A stretch of DNA of 64,000 nt from Burkholderiales bacterium RIFOXYD12_FULL_59_19. GTDB lineage: Bacteria; Pseudomonadota; Gammaproteobacteria; Burkholderiales; Burkholderiaceae_C. Positions 25,139 to 32,941 of the stretch are shown one piece after another. Where the stretch lies: the NCBI GenBank assembly GCA_001771065.1, contig MESQ01000058.1, forward strand, positions 1-64,000. The letters run 5' to 3'. The translations under genes were made by a program, and so were the position numbers. Positions within the stretch are counted from its first letter, which is position 1, and each line of letters begins with the position of its first letter. The notes under the pieces were generated by a model. The model ran no database searches and was not told where the DNA came from. It saw only the letters and a program-made list of their open reading frames with translations.

Positions 25139-26893
25139 ATGAATCACTTTTCTGCCCCTCGCCACATGCCCCGCCTCTTGCCAGGTGTCGGCCTGCTCAT
25201 GCTTTGTTTGACAGTGGCTTTGGGTGGGCTGTACGGGCAATTTTTGTGGAACCCGCTGATTTTTGACGATATTCCATTTTTCATGGTGGGCGAAGATGGC
25301 TTGCAGCCGATTGTCGCCTACCAATTTGAACTGCTGCAATTGCGTTCACTCCCTTATGCCACGCTGGCCTGGACGCAGGCGCATCTGGGTCAGGACATGC
25401 TGCCGCATCGGGTGGGTAATTTGTTGGCACATCTTGGCACGGTACTGGCCTTGTTTGCATTTCTGACCTCTTTGTTTGCTGCATTAAGAGGATCTGCGGC
25501 GGACAAAGCGCTGCCGCCCCATGTGGCCGCATTTTTTGCGGCATTGCTCTTTGCCTTGCACCCGGTGAGCACCTATGCCGCCGGTTATTTGGTGCAGCGG
25601 ACCGTGGTCATGGCGACCCTGTTCAGCCTGCTTGCGATGTGGGTTTATGTGCGAGGCACTGTGTCTGACAACTTGGTCTGGCTCTGGCTGTGTGTTCCCA
25701 TGTATTACCTCGCGGTGCAGTCCAAAGAACATGCCATCATGTTACCGGCCGCGCTGGTGGCGCTGACTGCATTGCTGCATGAGGACTGGAAGCGCAAACT
25801 CAAACAGCGCTGGGCACTGTTCTTGGCTTTGGCAGTGATCGCAGGGTGGGTGTTGCTGGCGCGCAAGGGCCTGTTGGGGTCTGTTTACGAACCTGTGGCT
25901 GCAGAAATGCTGAGTGCAGCAGATAAAGAAAAGGCTTACCCGTTGAGCGTTCTGACCCAGGCCTGGTTGTTTTTTAAATACGCGTTTTTGTGGCTGCTGC
26001 CCAGGCCCACGTGGATGTCCATCGACATGCGTGAACCCATGGCGCATGCGCTGTCATCTGTTTATTGGCTGGCTCTTTGTGCTTATCTGGCATGGGGTGG
26101 GGCGGCCATTTGGCTGATTTTGAAACACGGCGCAAAGGGCTTGCTTGGGTTTGCCATGTTCTTTCCCTGGGTGATGTTCTTTACCGAATTTTCATCTGTA
26201 AGAATTCAGGAAATATTTGTGCTGTACCGGAGTTACCTTTGGGCAGTGGGTGCTTTTTGTGTGTTGCCGATTTTGTTTAAAAAAGTGGATGCACGTCCTG
26301 CGGCATTGATCTTGTCGATCATTGCCGCGGCCATGTTCATGGTGTCCATGGAACGGCTGATGGTGTTGTCGCATCCGCTGTTTGTTTGGGAGGATGCCGA
26401 AAAGCTGGTCAAGGGGCGCGACGACGCGGCTGGCGCTTACCGTATTTATTACAACCGTGGTACTGAGCGTGCGAGTCTGGGCATGTTGGATGCTGCGGTT
26501 GGAGATTACCAACGCGCGATTGTGCTGAATCCGGATTTTGCTGAATCCTTCGGTAACCTGGGCGCGGCTTACGCGCAGCTGGGGGTGTGGGACAAAGCGA
26601 TTGCGGCGCTGCGGCAAGCAATCAAAATCACAGACAAAAGCGGGCGAACCTTTGCCAGCGCACACGGCAATCTGGGGACGGTTTATTTCCGTCAAGGACA
26701 ATGGGACAGTTCGGTGGCAGCATTTACCACGGCACTTGAAATCAGCCGCACTGAGGGTAAGAATCCAACCCCCAGGGATATTCACGGCAGGGCGCAGGCC
26801 TATGAAAAATCAGGTGACATGCAACGGGCCCAAGCAGATTACCGGGTCAGTTGCCGACTTGCCAACAGAGGTTGCGATAAGGTGGTCCATTAA
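25139..26893 (+). CDS. TMTC-like membrane glycosyltransferase with C-terminal TPRs, candidate pilin O-glycosyltransferase
   Basis: 584 residues. About ten hydrophobic segments fill residues 15-415 and tetratricopeptide repeats fill about 435-575 (YYNRGTERASLGMLDAAVGD; FGNLGAAYAQLGVWDKAIAA; HGNLGTVYFRQGQWDSSVAA). The membrane part shows the GT-C features of TMTC-type O-glycosyltransferases: an Asp-Asp pair in the first external loop (IFDDIPFF, residues 43-44), HRVGNLLAHL, LQRTVVMATLFSLLA written as VQRTVVMATLF, and SKEHAIMLPAAL. The gene directly follows pilA. In many type IV pilus systems the gene after pilA encodes the pilin glycosyltransferase. Function is therefore inferred from fold plus position; acceptor and sugar are unknown. 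Confidence 0.65.
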   Translation: MNHFSAPRHMPRLLPGVGLLMLCLTVALGGLYGQFLWNPLIFDDIPFFMVGEDGLQPIVAYQFELLQLRSLPYATLAWTQAHLGQDMLPHRVGNLLAHLGTVLALFAFLTSLFAALRGSAADKALPPHVAAFFAALLFALHPVSTYAAGYLVQRTVVMATLFSLLAMWVYVRGTVSDNLVWLWLCVPMYYLAVQSKEHAIMLPAALVALTALLHEDWKRKLKQRWALFLALAVIAGWVLLARKGLLGSVYEPVAAEMLSAADKEKAYPLSVLTQAWLFFKYAFLWLLPRPTWMSIDMREPMAHALSSVYWLALCAYLAWGGAAIWLILKHGAKGLLGFAMFFPWVMFFTEFSSVRIQEIFVLYRSYLWAVGAFCVLPILFKKVDARPAALILSIIAAAMFMVSMERLMVLSHPLFVWEDAEKLVKGRDDAAGAYRIYYNRGTERASLGMLDAAVGDYQRAIVLNPDFAESFGNLGAAYAQLGVWDKAIAALRQAIKITDKSGRTFASAHGNLGTVYFRQGQWDSSVAAFTTALEISRTEGKNPTPRDIHGRAQAYEKSGDMQRAQADYRVSCRLANRGCDKVVH

Positions 26894-27006
26894 TTCTTGA
26901 GCCCTGACCAGCCAGGCCATGGCCTTGTGGTCATGAAAGACTTTCGCCTTTGGCGCGGTGCTGGTACCAGGTGTTGGTGTCGGGGACGGGCAGGTTCGGC
27001 AGACGC

Positions 27007-27441
27007 TCATGCTGTCAGGCGTGCGCGCAGCCACTGCGGGAAAGCAAGCCACGGCAGGGCGATATGGCCATTGGGGAGTGCCCTTTCTGATTCGGTACGG
27101 TAAACGAGGATGCCTTGTGGATGAACCTCGTCACCCGCTGCGCCGATGAACCGGTCGATGGGAGCCAAATGACCAGCACCTGGCGTGGCTGTCAATTTGA
27201 TTTCTATGGGCTGCAACTTGCTTTGGATGACGATCAGCAAATCAATCTCAAGGCCATCGTGCGAGCGCCAAAAATACAGCTCTGGTTTACGCCCCAGTGC
27301 CATGAACGCCTTGACGGCTTCCGTTACCACCCAGCCTTCCAGCAACGCACCACCCATGGGGCCAGCCAGAGCCGCCTTGGCATCTGGCTGGCGTTCACAA
27401 GGGCGGCGTCGTAAAAGTAAAACTTGGGTGTTTTGACAGTA
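27007..27441 (-). pseudogene. Frameshifted C-terminal remnant of a DUF4143 AAA+ ATPase gene
   Basis: On the minus strand KTPKFYFYDAALVNASQ (from about 27441) matches the conserved K-x-YF-D-x-GL segment of DUF4143. After a frameshift near 27370, GALLEGWVVTEAVKAF, LYFWRSHDGLEIDLLI and LQPIEIKLTATP continue the same domain (ExVDF/IExK motif), ending at 27007. The N-terminal AAA+ domain with Walker motifs is absent. These ATPases are of unknown function and often mobile. The remnant abuts the higBA locus. Confidence 0.7.
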
Positions 27442-27591
27442 TGAAATTCCTGGCCGTGTCGGGTGGCGAGTTGGCTCTGTTGTTACATACGTGCCAAAAA
27501 TATAATCAGATTTTAATTTTGTCAAACGTGTCCTATCTATCGGCGCCGATCTGCTTGCCGCTTACCGACAAGCGGTATATGATGCACGCTC

Positions 27592-27870
27592 ATGATCCAG
27601 TCATTTAAATGCCAAGACACGCAATTGCTTTTTGAAACAGGCAAGTCCAAGCGTTTTGGCAACATCCGGGATGTTGCTGAGCGCAAGTTGACGCAATTGG
27701 CTGCAGCCATGACTGTGGAGTTTCTAAAGTCGCCACCTGGTAACCATCTGGAAAGACTGACGCATGATCGTGAGGGGCAATACAGCATCCGCATCAACCA
27801 GCAGTGGCGCGTTTGCTTCGTTTGGACTGCAGAAGGTCCTTGTGATGTTGAGATTGTTGGTTACCACTGA
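27592..27870 (+). CDS. higB: HigB toxin (RelE superfamily mRNA interferase)
   Basis: 92 residues matching HigB: MIQSFKCQDTQLLFETGKS, RFGNIRDVAERKL, LERLTHDREGQYSIRINQQW and the C-terminal RVCFVWTAEGPCDVEIVGYH. HigB toxins cut mRNA on translating ribosomes. The antitoxin gene follows 23 bp downstream, in the toxin-first order normal for higBA. The upstream AT-rich stretch should hold the autoregulated promoter. Confidence 0.92.
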   Translation: MIQSFKCQDTQLLFETGKSKRFGNIRDVAERKLTQLAAAMTVEFLKSPPGNHLERLTHDREGQYSIRINQQWRVCFVWTAEGPCDVEIVGYH

Positions 27871-27893
27871 TTTTTTCTGCCACGGAGGGCAAC

Positions 27894-28199
27894 ATGATTA
27901 AAAACGGCATGCGTGCAATTCACCCGGGTGAGTTCCTGCTGGAAGACTATTTAAAGCCACTTGGCATGACTGCCAATGCGCTATCAAAGGCGTTGCATGT
28001 GCCCGCCGGGCGGATCAATGACATCGTGCTAGAGCGGCGCGGCGTCACGCCTGACACCGCTTTGCGTCTGGCGCGTTATTTTGGCGGTGACGCGCAGTCG
28101 TGGTTGAATTTGCAGCAAATGTATGACCTCAAGCTTGCCGAACGCGACAAGGCACAACAAATCGAAGCCGAAATTGAACCATTGACGTTTGCCTCCTGA
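27894..28199 (+). CDS. higA: HigA antitoxin (XRE-family HTH)
   Basis: 101 residues. The opening IHPGEFLLEDYLKPLGMTAN and HTH (ALSKALHVPAGRINDIVLER) followed by DTALRLARYFGGDAQSWLNL are diagnostic of HigA/VapI. It neutralises HigB and represses the operon. The downstream neighbour ruvC is convergent. Sequence is intact, so the module is probably functional. Confidence 0.93.
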   Translation: MIKNGMRAIHPGEFLLEDYLKPLGMTANALSKALHVPAGRINDIVLERRGVTPDTALRLARYFGGDAQSWLNLQQMYDLKLAERDKAQQIEAEIEPLTFAS

Positions 28200-28213
28200 G
28201 GTGGTGTTGCGTT

Positions 28214-28762
28214 TCACCGGCTCCTGCCCGCCTTGTATTTCCCCTTGCCCGCACCGATCACGCCGTCGGCCAGCGCCAGCCGGGCCATGGCCTTGTGGGC
28301 GTGGGCGTGGGTGATGGCCAGGCCAAGCGCATCAGCCGCATCGGGGCCGGGCAGGCTGGGTAGCATGAGCAGGCGCTTGACCATTTCCTGAATCTGGCCT
28401 TTGCTGGCGCGGCCCCAGCCGACCACGGCCTGTTTCATTTGCAGGGCGGTGTATTGCGATACCGGCAAATCCAAGGAAACAAGTGCGGTGATGGCCGCAC
28501 CGCGCGCCTGCCCCAGCAGCAGCGTGGACTGCGGGTTGACGTTGACAAAAACGATTTCGACCGTGGCCGCATCTGGCTCGTAGCGCGCCACCACCTCGCG
28601 GATGCCGTCAAACAAGACCTTGAGCCGCTCTGGCAGCAGGTCTTTGTCAAGGTGCGTGGTGGTGATGGTGCCGCTGGCCACATAGCGCAGGTCGGCGCCG
28701 TCCACGTCCACCAGGCCAAAACCGGTGGTGCGCAGGCCGGGGTCAATGCCGAGGATTCTCAT
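28214..28762 (-). CDS. ruvC: Holliday junction resolvase RuvC
   Basis: 182 residues. Catalytic acidic residues are visible in [16 protein letters not shown] (D7), [14 protein letters not shown] (E69) and [16 protein letters not shown] (two Asp). The C-terminal tail is slightly long and basic ([11 protein letters not shown]). RuvC cuts Holliday junctions with RuvAB. In this genome ruvC is about 14 kb from ruvA and 20 kb from ruvB and is the last gene of the RNB-to-ruvC run. Confidence 0.95.
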   Translation of the reverse strand: MRILGIDPGLRTTGFGLVDVDGADLRYVASGTITTTHLDKDLLPERLKVLFDGIREVVARYEPDAATVEIVFVNVNPQSTLLLGQARGAAITALVSLDLPVSQYTALQMKQAVVGWGRASKGQIQEMVKRLLMLPSLPGPDAADALGLAITHAHAHKAMARLALADGVIGAGKGKYKAGRSR

Positions 28763-28774
28763 GGTGTGCGGTGG

Positions 28775-29764
28775 CTACAGGCCAAAATACCAATGCACCG
28801 AGTGAAAAAACACCGGCGCGGCAAAACACAGTGAGTCGATTCGGTCAAGCATGCCGCCGGCGCCTGTCACGCCTTTTTCCTGGCCTTGCCAGATCGGGAT
28901 GCCGCGGTCGCGTTTGAGGGCCTTCATGACCAGGTGCCCGAGCGACCCGGCAGCACAGGCAATGAACGACAGGGCAAAGGCCTGGCCCGGAACAAAGGGT
29001 GTGACGCCCGCCAACAGGGTGCCCAGCAGACTGCCCGTGGCCATACCCCAGCTCCAACTGTTCCAGGTGAAGCTCTGGCTGATGTGTGCTGCCGCAGGCG
29101 CGCGTGGCCGGTACCTTGCCACCAGATGCTGTGTGACCATGCAGCTTTGCACCACCAGCACCAAAAACAGCACCAGAAAAGCGTTTTGCTTGTCGTAGCG
29201 CGGAAAATCCAGCAGCATCAGGGCGGGCACATGGCTCATGCCGTAAATGCACACCATGATGCCCCATTGCAGCTTGGCGTTGCGTTCCAGAAAGCGCACC
29301 GGGTCGTTGGCCAGTGCGCTGGCCACCGGCAGCGCCAAAAACACATAGACCGGAATGAACACCGTGAACAGGTTGAAGTGTTCGGTGCCCACCAGAAAAT
29401 ACTGAAACGGCAGCACCCCGAAAAAAGCCAGCACCAGGCTGCGGTGGTCGCCCTGGCGCGTCGGCGACAGCGTTAAAAACTCGCGCAAGGCAAAAAAAGA
29501 GCCGATCGCAAACAGCACCAGGCGGGTGATGTCGCCTGCCAGCCAGGCCACCCAGAAGATAAAAATTAGCGCCCAGCTGGTGCGCAGCAGGTTGCTCAGG
29601 TCGCTGATGCGGTTCAGATGGTTTTGTTGTGCCTGCACGTCGTCTTGCTCGCGCATCGACAGCAAAAACAGAATGAGCGAGGCCAGCAGCAGCAGGCCAA
29701 AGACCAGGATGAACATGGCGCCCACCTGTTGCGCCGGGCTGAGGTTTTTCAGGGTCTGGTACAT
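28775..29764 (-). CDS. CdsA-like phosphatidate cytidylyltransferase
   Basis: 329 residues with about eight membrane segments. The C-terminal CdsA signature is present but altered: MKALKRDRGIPIWQG then GAGGMLDRIDS, where typical CdsA has HGGxxDRxDS. The H-to-A change and the longer loop are shared by YnbB-like CdsA paralogues that sit next to PlsC-like genes. It would make CDP-diacylglycerol or a related activated lipid from phosphatidate. It directly follows a plsC-like gene. A main cdsA probably exists elsewhere, so this may be an accessory enzyme. Confidence 0.75.
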   Translation of the reverse strand: MYQTLKNLSPAQQVGAMFILVFGLLLLASLILFLLSMREQDDVQAQQNHLNRISDLSNLLRTSWALIFIFWVAWLAGDITRLVLFAIGSFFALREFLTLSPTRQGDHRSLVLAFFGVLPFQYFLVGTEHFNLFTVFIPVYVFLALPVASALANDPVRFLERNAKLQWGIMVCIYGMSHVPALMLLDFPRYDKQNAFLVLFLVLVVQSCMVTQHLVARYRPRAPAAAHISQSFTWNSWSWGMATGSLLGTLLAGVTPFVPGQAFALSFIACAAGSLGHLVMKALKRDRGIPIWQGQEKGVTGAGGMLDRIDSLCFAAPVFFHSVHWYFGL

Positions 29765-29773
29765 GGACTGACT

Positions 29774-30448
29774 TCAGATGTCGCGCAGGGCGATAACTGC
29801 ATTGTGGGCGCGTTGCAAAAAGGCGTGGCAGTCTTCACCGGTTTGCACCTGCATGGGTGTGCCAAAGGTCACCGAGCAAAGCACCGGCACCGGCACCACC
29901 TCACCCTTGGGCATGACGCGCTGCACATTGGCGATCCAGGCCGGGATCAGTTCCACTTGCGGGAACTTGAGCGCCAGGTTGTAGAGCCCGGCCTTGAAGG
30001 CCTGTGGCTCGTCAAAATGGCCACGCGTGCCTTCGGGGAACAGAATGAGCGAATCGCCAGCGGCCAAAGCCTCGATCAGCGGCTCCAGCGGGTCATCCAG
30101 CGCGTTGCGTTCCCGTGAGACATAAATCACGTTGAATACCGCAGTGGTAATCCACTGTTTGAAGGCTGACTTGGTCCAGTATTCACGGGCCGCCACAGCC
30201 CTTGTACTGCGTCGCAGTTCCTTGGGCAGGGCGGCCCAGATCATCACCAGGTCGGCGTGGCTTTGGTGGTTGGCAAAATAAATGCGCTGCTCGGCTTTGG
30301 GTGGGCAGCCCCACCAGCGCGCCTGTGCTCCGGTGAGCACCCGAATCAGCCCCAGCAAGAACAGGCTGACCACTGTGGCCGCCAGTGGTGACAACCAGGC
30401 TGCGGCGCGGCTGCGCCAGTTGTCAGGTTCAGGCAGGGCGTGGGTCAT
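29774..30448 (-). CDS. PlsC-like lysophospholipid / 1-acyl-glycerol-3-phosphate acyltransferase
   Basis: 224 residues. One N-terminal hydrophobic helix (LSPLAATVVSLFLLGLIRVL) is followed by the HxxxxD catalytic motif as NHQSHADLVMIW and the substrate motif FPEGTRG. These acyltransferases add a fatty acid to lysophosphatidate at the inner membrane. The start ATG overlaps the mtgA stop by 4 nt (ATGA). The cdsA-like gene follows after 9 bp, so the two probably act in sequence. Confidence 0.82.
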   Translation of the reverse strand: MTHALPEPDNWRSRAAAWLSPLAATVVSLFLLGLIRVLTGAQARWWGCPPKAEQRIYFANHQSHADLVMIWAALPKELRRSTRAVAAREYWTKSAFKQWITTAVFNVIYVSRERNALDDPLEPLIEALAAGDSLILFPEGTRGHFDEPQAFKAGLYNLALKFPQVELIPAWIANVQRVMPKGEVVPVPVLCSVTFGTPMQVQTGEDCHAFLQRAHNAVIALRDI

Positions 30449-31221
30449 GGCAATTCTGCGCTTTCGAGGCGACGGGCAATGAGGGCGGCGCGCCCTGCCA
30501 CATAGCTTGAATTGGGCAATTTTTCAAAGTACTTGGGGCGCGGCAGCATCACCGCCAACCGTGCCGCTTCGTAACTGCCGAGCTGCGCCGCAGTTTTATG
30601 AAAGTAGTGCTGGGCAGCGGCTTCGGCGCCAAACACACCTTCGCCCCATTCGACGTTGTTAAGGTAGATTTCCAGGATGCGCTCTTTGCTGAGAACGGCT
30701 TCCAACAGCAGTGCGAGGATAAATTCCTGCCCTTTTCTCAAAAACGTGCGCTCGCCCGACAAAAACAGGTTTTTGGCCAACTGCTGGGTAATGGTGGAGC
30801 CGCCCACCACCTTGGGCGCCTTGACCGGTTTGACTGGGGCCGCGGGTTTGGACGCGGCTTTGGGCGGGTTTCTTGCGGCCATCCTGGCCTGTGCTCTGGC
30901 CGCCAGTTCTTCCGCCTTGACATTTTTTTGCCAGGCTTTCTCCAGGGCATTCCAGTCCACGCCGTCGTGGTTGGCAAAGCCGTCGTCTTCACTGGCGATG
31001 ACTGCGCGCTTGAGGTGATTGGAAATCTTGTCGTAGCCTAGCCATTGCTGGCGCCAGCGCAGTGTGTCTTTTTGGGTGGCGATACGCCAGACTTCGGAGC
31101 GCTGGAAGGCGGTGGACTGCGGGTCAATGACCAGCATGGCAGCAATACGCAGCACAAAAAACAGTTGCAGCAACACAAGTGCAACGGCCACCAGACTGAG
31201 CCAGCGCAACATCGGTTTCAT
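30445..31221 (-). CDS. mtgA: Monofunctional biosynthetic peptidoglycan transglycosylase
   Basis: 258 residues. One N-terminal TM helix (LRWLSLVAVALVLLQLFFVL) is followed by the GT51 domain: ASEDDGFANHDGVDW with the catalytic Glu, GGSTITQQLAKNLFLS, RKGQEFILALLLEAVLSKERI and NNVEWGEGVFG. It polymerises lipid II glycan strands in the periplasm. An unusual Ala/Pro/Lys-rich stretch of about 35 residues (AARAQARMAARNPPKAASKP onward) separates the catalytic Glu helix from the GGSTITQQ loop. aroE lies 4 bp upstream. Confidence 0.92.
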   Translation of the reverse strand: MKPMLRWLSLVAVALVLLQLFFVLRIAAMLVIDPQSTAFQRSEVWRIATQKDTLRWRQQWLGYDKISNHLKRAVIASEDDGFANHDGVDWNALEKAWQKNVKAEELAARAQARMAARNPPKAASKPAAPVKPVKAPKVVGGSTITQQLAKNLFLSGERTFLRKGQEFILALLLEAVLSKERILEIYLNNVEWGEGVFGAEAAAQHYFHKTAAQLGSYEAARLAVMLPRPKYFEKLPNSSYVAGRAALIARRLESAELP

Positions 31222-31225
31222 GAGC

Positions 31226-32062
31226 TTAGCCCTGAATGACCTGGCGTAATTCAGCCAGCACCTGGTTTGAGGGCGGGCGCACGCCGCGCCAGATCAAAAA
31301 GGCCTCGGCGGCTTGTTCTACCAGCATGCCCAGGCCATCGCGCGGCAGCGCGCCATGGGCTCGCGCCCAATCCATAAAGCCTTGGGCGCCGGGGCCGTAC
31401 ATCATGTCGTAGGCCAGGGCGCCGGGCTTTAAGGCGCGTGCCGCCACCGGCACTGCCGCACCGCTGAGGCTGGTCGCGGTGGCATTGATGATCACATCAA
31501 AGGACGCATCGAAGCCGTGCAAGGTATGCGCTTCAAGCGTGGTGCTTTGTTGGGCCGCCAGCGGCAAATGGCGCGCCACCAACTCGGTAGCCTTGTGCAG
31601 CGTGCGGTTGGCCACGCTGATGTGGGCCGGTCCGGCCTGCAGCAGCGGGCCCAGCACACCGGCTGCGGCGCCGCCGGCGCCAATCAGCAGCAGGTGCAGT
31701 CCCTTGAGGGATAAGCCGGCGTTGCGTTCAATGTCGTCCACCAGGCCAATGCCATCGGTGTTGTCCGCCAGGATCTGGCCATCCTTGAAGCTCAGCACAT
31801 TGCAGGCCTGCGCCAGTAAGCCGCGTGCGCTGGTTTGGGTGGCCAATTTGGCGGCTTCAAACTTGAATGGCACGGTGATGTTACAGCCCAGCCCGCCCTC
31901 CCGGACGAAGTCATGGACGCTGCGATCAAAGTGGTCCAGCGGGATTTCGCGTTTGTCGTAGTGCAGTTGCTGGCCGGTGAGTTCGGCAAAACGGGCATGA
32001 ATCCAGGGCGAGCGGCTGTGGGCGACCGGGTGGCCCATTACGCAATAGAGGTCGGTGGTCAT
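31226..32062 (-). CDS. aroE: Shikimate dehydrogenase
   Basis: 278 residues. MGHPVAHSRSPWIH binds shikimate, NITVPFK holds the catalytic lysine, NTDGIGLV the catalytic aspartate, and LLLIGAGGAAAGVL is the NADP-binding loop followed by NRTLHKA. It reduces 3-dehydroshikimate in aromatic amino acid synthesis. It lies between the TonB-like gene (21 bp upstream) and mtgA, an order common in Burkholderiales. Confidence 0.95.
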   Translation of the reverse strand: MTTDLYCVMGHPVAHSRSPWIHARFAELTGQQLHYDKREIPLDHFDRSVHDFVREGGLGCNITVPFKFEAAKLATQTSARGLLAQACNVLSFKDGQILADNTDGIGLVDDIERNAGLSLKGLHLLLIGAGGAAAGVLGPLLQAGPAHISVANRTLHKATELVARHLPLAAQQSTTLEAHTLHGFDASFDVIINATATSLSGAAVPVAARALKPGALAYDMMYGPGAQGFMDWARAHGALPRDGLGMLVEQAAEAFLIWRGVRPPSNQVLAELRQVIQG

Positions 32063-32083
32063 TGGGTATTTTTGTAAATGGGT

Positions 32084-32941
32084 TTATTTGGCGCTGAGTT
32101 TGGTTTCCAGCGTGTCGTCGCGGGTGAAGTTAAAGCGCGATACCACGGCGATCTCATCGGTCTGGCGTCGCATCGCAGGGCTGAATTTACCAAAAGGCCC
32201 CGCGCTGCTGGCAATGGCGCGTGCACGCTGGTCCAGCGCCAGGTTGCCGGAACTTTGCACCACTTCGGTTTCCAGTACCTGGCCGAGATGGTTGATGGTC
32301 ACCACCATGGTGAGTTCGCCATACAACTTTTGGCCGTTGGCCTGCGGAAAATTCACGGTGCCCCGGTCTTCAATGACCCGGCGCAGGTGGTCGTAATACA
32401 CTGCGTACACCGCCTCGCGTGTGGCCGGGCTGATGTAGCGTTTTTTGGGGCCGGCATTTTGCAGCTGGATACGGCGCTCAATTTCGGCCAGTAACTTGAC
32501 TAACTGGCGCTGCTTTTGCTCGCGTTGGGCCTGCTCCGGCGTCAGGGCTTGCTGCTGGTTCTCGCTGGTGGGCAGGTTGGTCAGCAAGCGCTTGACGTTG
32601 AGCAACAGCAGGTTTTGTTGGGCCTGCATTTCACGCAGCTGGCGTTCCTGCTCGCTGACGTTGTCAGGCCCGTCGACATTGAGCAGGGCCGGTGGCAACG
32701 GGCTTTGGGTGCGGCCGTGTGTCGCTTCACCCCCGCCGGCCATGGCGACCTGGGCGATGGCTTGCGCTTTGTCCGGTTTTTCCTGCGGGTTGGCATTGAC
32801 CAGGATCACCTCCAGCGGGGTGTCGTGCATGACGCGTGTGAAGGCTTCGGGCTCCACCATGCGCACGGTCAGCAGCGTGGCGTGTACCGCAATGGACGCG
32901 CCCAGGGCCAACTGCAGGGGTCCAAGCGGCAACAGGTTCAC
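32084..32941 (-). CDS. TonB C-terminal-domain energy transducer-like protein
   Basis: 285 residues. An N-terminal hydrophobic anchor (LQLALGASIAVHATLLTV), a proline-containing and Gln-rich coiled-coil-like middle (about 90-165), and a C-terminal TonB-like domain (YYDHLRRVIEDRGTVNFP and TMVVTINHLGQVLETEVVQS). It may couple the proton-motive force to an outer-membrane receptor, though no ExbBD genes are near. Its ATG overlaps the end of the RNB gene by 4 nt, so both are translated from one message. Confidence 0.8.
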   Translation of the reverse strand: MNLLPLGPLQLALGASIAVHATLLTVRMVEPEAFTRVMHDTPLEVILVNANPQEKPDKAQAIAQVAMAGGGEATHGRTQSPLPPALLNVDGPDNVSEQERQLREMQAQQNLLLLNVKRLLTNLPTSENQQQALTPEQAQREQKQRQLVKLLAEIERRIQLQNAGPKKRYISPATREAVYAVYYDHLRRVIEDRGTVNFPQANGQKLYGELTMVVTINHLGQVLETEVVQSSGNLALDQRARAIASSAGPFGKFSPAMRRQTDEIAVVSRFNFTRDDTLETKLSAK

